Part shown: one piece after another, positions 7,886 through 16,350 of the stretch
Layout of the letters: the number at the start of each line of letters is the position of its first letter
Numbering within the stretch: position 1 is the first letter of the stretch
NCBI GenBank assembly: GCA_934467415.1
Contig: CAKSLQ010000004.1
Location: forward strand, 124,001-188,000
Direction of reading: 5' to 3'
Source: an uncultured Eubacteriales bacterium
Lineage (GTDB): Bacteria; Bacillota; Clostridia; Oscillospirales; CAG-272
DNA length: 64,000 nt
Program-made: the position numbers and the translations under genes
The notes under the pieces: model-generated
Seen by the model: only the letters and a program-made list of their open reading frames with translations
The model's database searches: none
What the model was told of the DNA's origin: nothing

Positions 7886-10297
7886 TTATACGCCGTGCGT
7901 CTGCGCACTCTTCGCCGCGCTGCTTTCACGCGCCGCGCGGAGCTTTGCCGCGCTGCGCTTTTTCGCGGCAGGCAGTACAAGTGCGTGGTCGATGACCTCA
8001 CGCGCGGTCTTGCAGGGGACAAAGCGCAGGTGCGCCCGCGCCTCCTTGTCGATCTTTTCGAGATCCTTGACGTTGTCGGCGGGGATCAGCACAGTGTCGA
8101 TCCCGCAGGTGTATGCGGCCATTGTTTTCTCCTTCAGGCCGCCGATGGCGATGACGCGCCCGCGCAGGCTGAGTTCACCGGTCATGGCAACGCTGCGGCG
8201 GACGGGGATGCCGGAGAGGGCGCTGAGGAGAGCGCAGACAATGGTCACGCCCGCGCTCGGGCCATCCTTCGGCACGGCGCCTTCGGGGAAGTGGATATGT
8301 ATATCTTTGGTTTTATAGAAGTCGGGATCAACGCCGAAATCGGCTGCAATCGTGCGGACGTAGCTGACGGCGAGCTGTGCGGACTCCTTCATCACGTCGC
8401 CGAGCGAGCCGGTCAGCTCGATCTTGCCCGTGCCGTCCATCACCGACGCCTCAATCTTGAGCAGGTCGCCGCCGACTGCGGTGTAGGCAAGGCCGTTGAC
8501 CACGCCGACCTCGTCGGCGGGCGCGAGCTTTTCGGGCAGCATCCGGCGCGCGCCGAGATAGCCGCCGATGTCGCCTGCGCGGATCGTGATTTTCTCGGGC
8601 TTGGTGAGCAGCTTGCGCGTCACCTTGCGGCAGAGCGATGCAATCTCGCGTTCGAGATTGCGCACGCCCGCCTCCGCGGTGTAGTAGTCGATCAGCTCGG
8701 CGACCGCGCTCTGCGTGATTGTCAGCTGCCGCTTGTCAATGCCGAAGAGCTTCATCTGCTTCGGAATCAGGTGCGACTTTGCGATGTTCAGCTTTTCGGT
8801 GCGGGTGTATGCACCGAGCTCGATGACCTCCATGCGGTCGATCAGCGGCCGCGGCACGGTGTCGAGTGTGTTGGCGGTGGCCAGGAAGAAGCACTCGGAC
8901 AGGTCAATCGGCATCTCCACAAAGTGGTCGCGGAACGCCTTGTTCTGCTCGCTGTCCAGCACTTCGAGGAGCGCCGAGGCCGGGTCGCCGTGCGCATCGC
9001 TCACCAGCTTATCCACCTCGTCGAGCAGGATCAGGGGGTTCATCACCCCGGCGTGCTGGAGCGCGTAGACGATGCGGCCGGGCATCGCGCCGACATAGGT
9101 CTTGCGGTGGCCGCGGATGTCCGCCTCATCGCGCACGCCGCCGAGCGAAACGCGGACGTACTTGCGCCCGAGCGCTTCGGCGATGGACGCGGCGATCGAG
9201 GTCTTGCCCACGCCGGGAGGGCCGACGAGGCAGATGATCTGTCCGCCCTTTTTGCCGGAGAATTTCGTCGCGGCAAGAAAGTCAAGGATGCGTTCCTTGA
9301 CGTCGGTGAGCCCCTCGTGGTCGCGGTCGAGAATCGCTTCCGCACGCTTGATGTCGCATTCAGTCTCGGAATACTTGCCGAACGGGATGTCGAGACATTC
9401 GTCGAGGTAATTGTGCAGAACCGTACTTTCAGCCGAGCCGTAAGGGGTCTTTGCGAGGCGGTTCGTCTCCTTGACGAGCTTGTCCTCGATCTCCTTCGGC
9501 AGGTGCGCCTCCTCAATGCGGTCGAAGAACTCGTCGATCTCGCTGTCGCCGTCGTCGCCCAGCTCGTTCTGAATGACCTTGACCTGCTCGCGCAGATAGA
9601 AGTCGCGCTGGTTCTGATCGAGGCGCGCGCGCACCTTCTTGTGAATGTCCACCTCGCAGCGCAGGATCTCCTCCTCGCTTTCGAGGACAGTCAGCACATC
9701 GGCCAGGCGGTGCAGGGGGTCGAACTGTTCAAGCACCGCCTGCTTGTCTTCGTATTTGACGATGATGTTGGCCGCGATGAAGTCGGCCAAAAGGCCCGGA
9801 TCACGCTGCATCTTCGCCGAGAAGATCATCTCGTCGGAGAGCTTGGGCATCAGCTCGGCCACGCGGTCGAGCGCGGCGTGCGCCTGCCGCATCAGCGCCT
9901 CGCGGTAAACGCCGGAATCGGCGGGTACGGCGGGTTCGTCTGCGGGACGGACGAGCGCACCGAGAAACTTGTCGCTCTGCGTGAAGGCCGTGACCCGTGC
10001 GCGTGCGCGCCCTTCGAGAATGACGCGGACGCCGCCCTCGGCGGTCTTGACCGACTGCTTGATCTTGGCGATCGTGCCGACGCGGTAGAGATCGTCGGGC
10101 GTCGGCTTATCGACCGACACGTCGGTCTGCGCGACCAGCACGATGCAGCCGCCGAGCCGCTCGGCAACGCGGATCGCACCGATGGATTGTTCACGGGCGA
10201 CCTCGATGCTCATCGGCACGGACGGAAATGCGACCATGCCGCGCAGGGGGACGACCGGAAGATTGATTTCTTCGGTTTGGGAAATGATTTCAGCCAT
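7886..10297 (-). CDS. lon: ATP-dependent Lon protease
   Basis: An 803-aa LonA endopeptidase that degrades misfolded and regulatory proteins in the cytosol. The N-terminal substrate domain starts LPVVPLRGMVAFPSVP. The AAA+ module has Walker A GPPGVGKT (359-366), Walker B LILLDEVD, and the arginine-rich sensor region. The C-terminal S16 protease domain carries PKDGPSAG with catalytic S681 and the partner K724. A basic, alanine-rich tail of about 25 residues follows the protease domain. It heads the minus-strand run and has its own promoter at 10353-10381. No CIRCE-like inverted repeat was found before it. Confidence 0.98.
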   Translation of the reverse strand: MAEIISQTEEINLPVVPLRGMVAFPSVPMSIEVAREQSIGAIRVAERLGGCIVLVAQTDVSVDKPTPDDLYRVGTIAKIKQSVKTAEGGVRVILEGRARARVTAFTQSDKFLGALVRPADEPAVPADSGVYREALMRQAHAALDRVAELMPKLSDEMIFSAKMQRDPGLLADFIAANIIVKYEDKQAVLEQFDPLHRLADVLTVLESEEEILRCEVDIHKKVRARLDQNQRDFYLREQVKVIQNELGDDGDSEIDEFFDRIEEAHLPKEIEDKLVKETNRLAKTPYGSAESTVLHNYLDECLDIPFGKYSETECDIKRAEAILDRDHEGLTDVKERILDFLAATKFSGKKGGQIICLVGPPGVGKTSIAASIAEALGRKYVRVSLGGVRDEADIRGHRKTYVGAMPGRIVYALQHAGVMNPLILLDEVDKLVSDAHGDPASALLEVLDSEQNKAFRDHFVEMPIDLSECFFLATANTLDTVPRPLIDRMEVIELGAYTRTEKLNIAKSHLIPKQMKLFGIDKRQLTITQSAVAELIDYYTAEAGVRNLEREIASLCRKVTRKLLTKPEKITIRAGDIGGYLGARRMLPEKLAPADEVGVVNGLAYTAVGGDLLKIEASVMDGTGKIELTGSLGDVMKESAQLAVSYVRTIAADFGVDPDFYKTKDIHIHFPEGAVPKDGPSAGVTIVCALLSALSGIPVRRSVAMTGELSLRGRVIAIGGLKEKTMAAYTCGIDTVLIPADNVKDLEKIDKEARAHLRFVPCKTAREVIDHALVLPAAKKRSAAKLRAARESSAAKSAQTHGV

Positions 10298-10352
10298 ATA
10301 TGTTTTCTGCCATGGGCAGTCCTTTCGCTTGACAATAAGACTTCAATTTATT

Positions 10353-10381
10353 ATTATAGCATACAAGTATATAGATTTCCA
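10353..10381 (-). promoter_or_regulatory. lon promoter
   Basis: On the minus strand: TGGAAA (10376-10381), 17-nt spacer, TATAAT (10353-10358) preceded by TGC (extended -10). It sits about 55 nt upstream of the lon start and is divergent from the infC promoter. Confidence 0.7.
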
Positions 10382-10453
10382 TAGGTTCACGCAAAATTCA
10401 CGGGACATTTTTTTGCCGCGCGCAAAATTTCCGCATTTTTTTGCAAAAAGCCG

Positions 10454-10482
10454 TTGACAAACGAAGCGGACTGTGGTATCAT
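10454..10482 (+). promoter_or_regulatory. infC operon promoter
   Basis: TTGACA (10454-10459), 17-nt spacer, TATCAT (10477-10482) with an upstream TGG. Transcription would start near 10489, giving an untranslated leader of about 140 nt before infC. Confidence 0.8.
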
Positions 10483-10488
10483 AATCGG

Positions 10489-10629
10489 GCAAAACAAAGA
10501 AGAATGTACTCCGTTCTCACCCGGCGACACCGTTGCCGCGGTTAATAGGCTACCGCCCGACGGGCGGAAACTTGGTGCGGAGATTCTTCTCCGCATTTTT
10601 TGATTTTCATTTTACTGGAGGTGTCAGCT
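10489..10629 (+). promoter_or_regulatory. infC-rpmI-rplT leader, probable L20-type autoregulatory leader
   Basis: The leader contains a paired region around CACCCGGCGACACC and CCGCCCGACGGGCGG, ending in an intrinsic terminator before the infC ribosome-binding site. In Firmicutes, ribosomal protein L20 binds the leader of this operon and causes premature termination; the position and structure here fit that family. The exact L20-binding pseudoknot was not modelled, so the class is inferred. Confidence 0.65.
10576..10601 (+). terminator. Attenuator hairpin in the infC leader
   Basis: Stem TGCGGAGA / TCTCCGCA with a TTCT loop, followed by six T. It lies 29 nt before the infC start codon inside the leader, so it is a conditional terminator rather than the end of an operon. 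Confidence 0.8.
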
Positions 10630-11148
10630 ATTAGCGCAAAGGATACGACGCAGATCAACGACGATATCAGAGTAAAGGAAGTCCGCGTGATCGGTTCGGA
10701 CGGTGAGCAGATCGGTATTCTGAAGACGGATGAGGCACGTGAGATCGCCTATGAAAAGGGGCTTGACCTCGTGCTGATCTCTCCGCAGGCCGAGCCGCCG
10801 GTATGCCGTATCATGGACTACGGCAAATACCGCTTTGAGCGCGACAAGCGTCAGAAGGAAGCAAAGAAAAAGCAGCAGATCGTCAAGGTCAAGGAAGTCC
10901 AGCTTTCCTGCCGGATTGACACACACGACTTCGAGACCCGCGTCAACCATGCGCGCAGATTCCTCGAGGGCGGCGACAAGGTCAAGGTCATCGTCCGCTT
11001 CAAGGGCCGCGAAATGGCGCATCAGGACATCGGCCGCGCACAGCTTGAGAAGTTCATCAAGGCGTGCGAGGGGCTGGGTACGTCCGAGAAGGGCATTGCG
11101 CTGGACGGCAGATTCATGTCCACCATCATCGCGCCCGTTAAAAAATAA
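10630..11148 (+). CDS. infC: Translation initiation factor IF-3 (ATT start)
   Basis: A 172-aa IF-3, which binds the 30S subunit, blocks early 50S joining and checks start codons. It begins at an ATT codon: GGAGG lies 8 nt before ATT-AGC-GCA-AAG, and no ATG, GTG or TTG exists at the expected place; the only upstream in-frame candidate (TTG at 10600) falls in the attenuator T-tract. The N-domain has INDDIRVKEVRVIG; the linker is lysine-rich, and the C-domain has VKVIVRFKGREMAHQDIG. An AUU start is known in E. coli infC, where IF-3 itself discriminates against it, giving feedback control. First gene of infC-rpmI-rplT. Confidence 0.95.
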   Translation: MSAKDTTQINDDIRVKEVRVIGSDGEQIGILKTDEAREIAYEKGLDLVLISPQAEPPVCRIMDYGKYRFERDKRQKEAKKKQQIVKVKEVQLSCRIDTHDFETRVNHARRFLEGGDKVKVIVRFKGREMAHQDIGRAQLEKFIKACEGLGTSEKGIALDGRFMSTIIAPVKK

Positions 11149-11223
11149 TTATAGATTCTGCGGAATTTATATAGATGTGCTTCGGCACACCGCACTGTAT
11201 ACTAACTGTAAGGAGATAGAACA

Positions 11224-11418
11224 ATGGCAAAGATTAAGACTCACAAGGCGTCGGCAAAGAGATTTGACGTGACCGGCGGCGGCAAGGTAAAGATGAATCA
11301 TTCCCAGCATCGTCATAAGCTCGGTATCAAGACCGCAAAGCGTAAGAGATCGCTCCGCAAGGGCGCATACCTCAGCACTTCGATGGCCCCCACCTACAAG
11401 GCGCTCATCCAGAAGTAA
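11224..11418 (+). CDS. rpmI: 50S ribosomal protein L35
   Basis: A 64-aa basic protein with the family N-terminus MAKIKTHKASAKRFDVTG and the C-terminal KRSLRKGAYLS. AAGGAGA is the ribosome-binding site. It lies between infC and rplT in the invariant operon order; part of the large subunit. Confidence 0.98.
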   Translation: MAKIKTHKASAKRFDVTGGGKVKMNHSQHRHKLGIKTAKRKRSLRKGAYLSTSMAPTYKALIQK

Positions 11419-11463
11419 TTCGCTTATCATTTCAAATCAGTTAATTTCGGAGGATTAGATAAA

Positions 11464-11817
11464 ATGGCAAGAGTTAAGGGCGCAATGATGACGCGCAAGA
11501 GAAGAAAGAGTGTACTGAAGGCAGCGAAGGGTTACTGGGGTGCAAAGAGCAAGCACTTCAAGATGGCGAAGCAGGCCGTCCTCAAGAGCGGCAACTATGC
11601 TTTCGCCGGCAGAAAGATGAAGAAGAGAGACATGCGTTCTCTCTGGATCACGAGAATTTCGGCACAGGCTAAGGTCTGCGGCATGAACTACTCCACGCTG
11701 ATGCACGGCCTCAAGAAGGCGGGCATCGACCTCAACCGTAAGATGCTTGCAGAGATTGCCGTCTACGATAAGGACGCGTTCGCCGCTCTCGCGGAAAAAG
11801 CTAAGGCTGCGCTTTAA
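11464..11817 (+). CDS. rplT: 50S ribosomal protein L20
   Basis: A 117-aa L20 with the N-terminal MARVKGAMMTRKRRKSVLK tail that threads 23S rRNA and the globular C-terminal domain. Besides its assembly role, L20 is the repressor that acts on the leader of this operon in Bacillus. The ribosome-binding site is GGAGG and the operon ends at the terminator just after. Confidence 0.98.
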   Translation: MARVKGAMMTRKRRKSVLKAAKGYWGAKSKHFKMAKQAVLKSGNYAFAGRKMKKRDMRSLWITRISAQAKVCGMNYSTLMHGLKKAGIDLNRKMLAEIAVYDKDAFAALAEKAKAAL

Positions 11818-11823
11818 TTCAGA

Positions 11824-11851
11824 CAAAAACCCGGTTTTCGCCGGGTTTTTT
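11824..11851 (+). terminator. Terminator of infC-rpmI-rplT
   Basis: Stem AAAACCCGG / CCGGGTTTT (11826-11834, 11841-11849) with a 6-nt loop and a T6 tract, directly after the rplT stop. Confidence 0.9.
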
Positions 11852-11888
11852 ACTGCTTTGAAAAGATTTTTGCAAAAGGAGGGCGCGT

Positions 11889-12716
11889 ATGCGGGACGAG
11901 ATTCTGATCGAGAGCCGGAGCAATGCCACCGTGCGGGAATATGCCAAGCTGACGGATAAAAAATACCGCGGCCGCGAACAATCGTTTCTGTGCGACGGCG
12001 CCAAGCTGTTTGCCGAGGCGGTCGCCGCAAAAGCGGAGATCGAGGCGGTGCTGCTGCTGGCGGGCAGGGCGCACCCGATCATCGCGGATACGCTCGCAAA
12101 AATGCGGGCGGACGAGGCGTACCGGGATACGCGCCTTTATCGGCTCGCGCAGCCGGTTTTTGACAAATTATGCGATGAAAAATCGCCGGACGGCGTCATT
12201 ACGGTCATAAAATATCTTGACAATTTCAGAAAAGTATATAAAATAGAAAGAAATGACGCCGACGCCTGCCGCGGGGAGAAGCTGATGCTGCTCTCGGCGG
12301 TGCGCGATCCGGGCAACCTCGGGACGATCGTCCGCAGCGCGGCGGCGTTCGGGTTTGACCGCCTGATTCTCAGCGACGACTGCGCCGATCTGTATCATCC
12401 GCGCACCCTGCGCGGCGCGATGGGCGCGCTCTTTCGCATCCGCGCGGACATCGTCTCGGATTTCGCGTCGGCGGTGACCGCCCTGCGCGCGTCGGGACGG
12501 CGCGTGTACGCGGCCGAGCTGCGTGAAGGCGCGCTGGCGGTGGATGCGGTCGCGCCGACGGCGGCCGACTGCTTTGTCATCGGCAACGAGGGGCACGGTA
12601 TTGCACCGGCGCTTTCGGCGCTCTGCACCGGCAGCGTCTATATCCCGATCGCGCCGACCTCCGAGTCGCTCAACGCGGCGACGGCGGCGTCGATCCTCGC
12701 CTATATTCAGCGATAA
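11889..12716 (+). CDS. SPOUT (TrmH/SpoU) family RNA 2'-O-methyltransferase
   Basis: A 275-aa RNA methyltransferase. The N-terminal substrate-binding domain (1-110) resembles the L7Ae-like domain of 23S rRNA methyltransferases (start ESRSNATVREYAKL). The catalytic SPOUT knot has motif 1 RDPGNLGTIVRSAAAFG, motif 2 VIGNEGHG and motif 3 IPIAPTSESLNAATAASI, which together make the knotted AdoMet site. The ribosome-binding site is AAGGAGGG. In many Firmicutes a homologue (YsgA) follows rplT, as here; the exact modified nucleotide is not known from sequence. Confidence 0.92.
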   Translation: MRDEILIESRSNATVREYAKLTDKKYRGREQSFLCDGAKLFAEAVAAKAEIEAVLLLAGRAHPIIADTLAKMRADEAYRDTRLYRLAQPVFDKLCDEKSPDGVITVIKYLDNFRKVYKIERNDADACRGEKLMLLSAVRDPGNLGTIVRSAAAFGFDRLILSDDCADLYHPRTLRGAMGALFRIRADIVSDFASAVTALRASGRRVYAAELREGALAVDAVAPTAADCFVIGNEGHGIAPALSALCTGSVYIPIAPTSESLNAATAASILAYIQR

Positions 12717-12743
12717 AATTCTGACAGCAAAGGAGTTCCCGTT

Positions 12744-13997
12744 ATGCGCGATGTGCTTTTTTGGACATGGCTCAGCGTCCGCCTCGGTGCGGCCAGTCCG
12801 TATCTGAATCCGCTGCTCGAACACTTTGCCTCGGCCGCCGACGTGTACGCGGCGGATCGTGCGGCGCTCGCCGCCGTCGAGGGGATCCCGGAGTCGGTCC
12901 GGCTGCGCCTCGGCGACAAGGACACCGACCGTGCCGAGCGCATTCTTGCGGATTGCAGGCGGCTCGGCATCGGCGTGATGACCTATGAGGATCCGCGCTA
13001 TCCGCGTCTGCTCAAGCAGATTGCGAAGCCGCCGGCCGTGCTGTACTTTATCGGCAAGCCGATCGACTTTGACCGCAAGCTCGGCGTCGCGGTGGTCGGC
13101 ACGCGGACAATGACCGAATACGGCCGCGACGTGACCTATCGGTTCAGCTACGACCTCGCTTCGGCGGGCGGCGTCATCATCAGCGGCATGGCGCTCGGTG
13201 TGGACGGCATGGCGGCCGCGGGTTCGCTGGATGCGCAGATGCCGACGGCGGTTGTGCTCGGCAGCGGACTCGACGTGGTGTACCCGAAGATGCACACCAA
13301 GCTCTATAAATGCATTCTGCGCGATGGCTTTGCCGTCAGTGAATACCCGCCCGGCGCAGAGCCGGACGCGCGCAACTTCCCGCAGCGCAACCGCATCATC
13401 AGCGGCCTCGCCCGCTGTGTGCTGGTGACCGAATGCCCGGAGACAAGCGGCGCGCTCATCACGGCGCGCGAAGCGCTGGCCGAGGGCAAGCCGCTCTTCG
13501 CCGTGCCGGGCGCGATCACGATGCCGGGCAGCACCGGTACAAACGAGCTGATCAAAAGCGGCGGCGCGCGGATGGTGACGACGCCCACCGACATTCTCGA
13601 TCTGTTTGAGGCCGCACATTTCCCGGAGCTGGACGCAAGCGCGGTCGGCGCGATGAACTACAACGCCGCCAAAGCGGAAAGCACATACGCCGTTGCTTCC
13701 AAGACGAGCAGGCTCACCTGGTCAAAGGTGCGGCGCAGAAAGCCGGAATCCGCACCCGACGACAGCCCGGACACCATTCGGGAGAGCGGGACACCGAAGG
13801 TCGCGGAGAGCTTTGTGCCGATGTCCGAGACCGAGAAGAAGATCTACGCCTGCATTCCCGAGGAGGGGCAGGTCAGCGTGGACCTGATCGCGGCGGGCAG
13901 CGGCGCGCCCGTGTCGGATGTGCTGACCGCGCTGCTTGCACTGACCTGCAAGGGCGTGGTGCGGCAGTTGCCCGGAAACTGTTATACAAGAGTCTGA
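12744..13997 (+). CDS. dprA: DNA-processing protein DprA
   Basis: A 417-aa DprA/Smf, which loads RecA on incoming single-stranded DNA in transformation. An N-terminal helical domain (about 1-75) precedes the Rossmann-like DprA core with VAVVGTRTMTEYGRD, GGVIISGMALGVDGMA and PQRNRIISGLA, where the conserved SG-arginine motifs bind DNA. A longer, poorly conserved linker (about 300-350) leads to a C-terminal winged helix. With the ComEC-like gene at the left edge it suggests natural transformation genes are kept. dprA-topA-trmFO is a common Firmicutes order. Confidence 0.96.
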   Translation: MRDVLFWTWLSVRLGAASPYLNPLLEHFASAADVYAADRAALAAVEGIPESVRLRLGDKDTDRAERILADCRRLGIGVMTYEDPRYPRLLKQIAKPPAVLYFIGKPIDFDRKLGVAVVGTRTMTEYGRDVTYRFSYDLASAGGVIISGMALGVDGMAAAGSLDAQMPTAVVLGSGLDVVYPKMHTKLYKCILRDGFAVSEYPPGAEPDARNFPQRNRIISGLARCVLVTECPETSGALITAREALAEGKPLFAVPGAITMPGSTGTNELIKSGGARMVTTPTDILDLFEAAHFPELDASAVGAMNYNAAKAESTYAVASKTSRLTWSKVRRRKPESAPDDSPDTIRESGTPKVAESFVPMSETEKKIYACIPEEGQVSVDLIAAGSGAPVSDVLTALLALTCKGVVRQLPGNCYTRV

Positions 13998-14043
13998 CGG
14001 TGTGCCGCCGAGGCGGCTGCGCCGATTGAAATAAACGAAAGGA

Positions 14044-14059
14044 ACTGCGCTTGCGCAGT
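14044..14059 (+). other. Hairpin between the topA ribosome-binding site and start
   Basis: Perfect inverted repeat ACTGCGC-TT-GCGCAGT placed between an AAAGGA ribosome-binding sequence (about 14038-14043) and the topA ATG at 14068. Folding would shorten the effective distance, which is otherwise too long. Confidence 0.55.
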
Positions 14060-14067
14060 GTGTGAAT

Positions 14068-16350
14068 ATGGCAAATCTGGTAATCGTGGAGTCGCCCGCA
14101 AAGGCGAGTACCATCAAGGGCTATCTCGGCAGCAATTATAAGGTCGTCGCGTCCTACGGACATGTGCGCGACCTGCCGAAAAGCTCGCTCGGCGTGGATA
14201 TTGAGGACAACTTCAAGGCGCATTACATCAATATCCGCGGCAAAGGCGATCTTATCAAGGCGCTGAAGAAGGACGCCAAGGCGGCAAACAAGGTCTTCCT
14301 TGCAACCGACCCTGACCGCGAAGGTGAAGCGATCTCCTGGCATCTGGCCGCCGCGCTGGACCTCGCACCCGAGAAGTGCAGCCGCGTGGCCTTCAACGAG
14401 ATCACGAAAACGGCGATCAAGGACGCGATCAAGCACCCGCGCGACATCGACATTGATCTGGTCAATTCGCAGCAGGCGCGGCGTATTCTCGACCGCATCG
14501 TCGGCTACAAGCTCAGCCCGTTCCTTTGGAAGAGCGTCAAGAGCGGCCTGTCCGCAGGCCGTGTGCAGACGGTTGCCGCGCGCATCATTGTGGAGCGCGA
14601 GGCCGAGATCCGCGCCTTTGTCCCGCAGGAATACTGGACGATTGACGCGCTGCTCACCTCGCCGGACGGCAAGCCGGTCAAGGCGCGCCTCGTCGGCAAG
14701 GGGAAGAGCAAGGTGAAGCTCGCGTCCGAAGCGGATGTCATGCAGGTGCTCTCCGAGATCGGCCGTGACGCATTTGTCTGCACGGCAGTCAAGAAGACGG
14801 CGAAGACCAAGCAGCCGGCGCCGCCGTTCACGACCTCGACCATGCAGCAGGAGGCCTCCCGCAAGCTCGGCTTCCAGTCGCAGCGCATCATGCGCGTGGC
14901 GCAGGAGTTGTATGAGGGCATCAACCTCGGCGCGGAAAACGGCGGTGTGCAGGGTATTATCACCTATATGCGTACCGACTCGCTCCGCATCTCGGCCGAG
15001 GCACAGGCGGCTGCGCTTGAGCTGATCGGCGAAAAGTACGGCGATGGTTATCGTCCCTCCCGGCCGCGCGTCTATAAGACCAAGGCCAACGCGCAGGACG
15101 CGCACGAAGCCATCCGTCCCTCGAACGTGAAGCTCGAACCGGCGCATATCCGCAAATATCTCTCGAATGACCAATACAAGCTGTATAAGCTGATCTGGGA
15201 TCGCTTCGTGGCCAGCCAGATGGCCTCCGCCGTGCTCGATACCGAGACGGTGGACTTTGACGCAAACGGCTATACCTTCCGCACCGGCGGCTATACCGTC
15301 CGCTTCCAGGGCTACATGGCGGTGTACGAGGAGTCCGCGGACGAAGCGCCGAAGAACGACAACGGTGAGGTCGGCAAGAATGAGAAGATCCCGCCGCTCG
15401 CCGAAAAGGATCATCTTGCGCTCCGCGATTTTGACAACGTGAAGCATTTTACCGAGGCGCCCCCGCGCTTCACCGAAGCTTCGCTCATCAAATTCCTTGA
15501 AGAAAAGGGCATCGGCCGTCCGAGTACCTACACGTCCATCATCACGACCATCGTGGATCGCCGCTACGTCTCCCGCGAGGGCAGAGCCCTCGTGCCGACT
15601 TCGCTCGGCGAGGTCACGACGAAGCTCCTGATGGAGAACTTCCCCGAGGTCGTGGACTATACGTTCACTGCGCAGATGGAGACGCGCTTTGACGATATTG
15701 CCCACGGTGAAGCCACGGCGGAGGAGGTGCTGTCCTCGTTCTACGGCGGCTTTGAAAAGTCGCTGGAGGCCGCGGAGGAAAAGCTCAAGGAGAACACCAT
15801 TGACCTCCCCGCGGAGGAGACCGACATCATCTGCGACAAGTGCGGCAGCCGCATGATCGTGAAAAACGGCCGCTTCGGCCGCTTTGCCGCCTGCCCGAAC
15901 TACCCCGAGTGCAAGAACACGAAGCCGATCGGCCCGGACGGCAAGGAGATCGTCCGCGAGGAGAAGCCGCAGGTCGTCGCCGACTTCAAGTGCGAGCTTT
16001 GCGGCGGTGACATGGTGCTGCGGAACGGCCGCTACGGCAGCTTCTACGCCTGCGCCAACTATCCGAAGTGCAAATTCACCAAGCAGCCTGCGCGCGAGAT
16101 CGGCGTTCCGTGCCCGAAGTGCGGCGCACCGCTCGTCTCCAAGACCGGCAAGAAGCGCACGATGTTCTACAGCTGCTCGCGCTATCCCGAGTGCGATTTC
16201 TCGTCCTGGGATATGCCCACGAACGAAAAATGCCCCGACTGCGGCGAGATGCTCTTCCGCAAGAAAGGGAAGAACCAGTACGTCTGCCACAATAAGGACT
16301 GCGGCTATAAGGCGGACGCGCCAGAGCTGCCCGAGAGCGAGGAAAAGTAA
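14068..16350 (+). CDS. topA: DNA topoisomerase I
   Basis: A 760-aa type IA topoisomerase that relaxes negative supercoils. It starts MANLVIVESPAKASTIKGYL (Toprim domain). The catalytic tyrosine is Y300 in TYMRTDSLRIS, and the DPDREGEAISWH Toprim acidic motif is at about 81-92. Four C-terminal zinc ribbons are visible, the first with CDKCGSRM and the last with CPDCGEMLF. ATG 14068 is preferred over an in-frame GTG two codons upstream by family alignment of the N-terminus. An inverted repeat sits between ribosome-binding site and start. trmFO begins on the base after its stop. Confidence 0.97.
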   Translation: MANLVIVESPAKASTIKGYLGSNYKVVASYGHVRDLPKSSLGVDIEDNFKAHYINIRGKGDLIKALKKDAKAANKVFLATDPDREGEAISWHLAAALDLAPEKCSRVAFNEITKTAIKDAIKHPRDIDIDLVNSQQARRILDRIVGYKLSPFLWKSVKSGLSAGRVQTVAARIIVEREAEIRAFVPQEYWTIDALLTSPDGKPVKARLVGKGKSKVKLASEADVMQVLSEIGRDAFVCTAVKKTAKTKQPAPPFTTSTMQQEASRKLGFQSQRIMRVAQELYEGINLGAENGGVQGIITYMRTDSLRISAEAQAAALELIGEKYGDGYRPSRPRVYKTKANAQDAHEAIRPSNVKLEPAHIRKYLSNDQYKLYKLIWDRFVASQMASAVLDTETVDFDANGYTFRTGGYTVRFQGYMAVYEESADEAPKNDNGEVGKNEKIPPLAEKDHLALRDFDNVKHFTEAPPRFTEASLIKFLEEKGIGRPSTYTSIITTIVDRRYVSREGRALVPTSLGEVTTKLLMENFPEVVDYTFTAQMETRFDDIAHGEATAEEVLSSFYGGFEKSLEAAEEKLKENTIDLPAEETDIICDKCGSRMIVKNGRFGRFAACPNYPECKNTKPIGPDGKEIVREEKPQVVADFKCELCGGDMVLRNGRYGSFYACANYPKCKFTKQPAREIGVPCPKCGAPLVSKTGKKRTMFYSCSRYPECDFSSWDMPTNEKCPDCGEMLFRKKGKNQYVCHNKDCGYKADAPELPESEEK

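Noticed and set aside
7895..10384. An 829-codon open frame on the plus strand opposite lon
   Set aside because: Pure shadow of lon; low-complexity Asp/Arg/Leu-rich translation with no motif.
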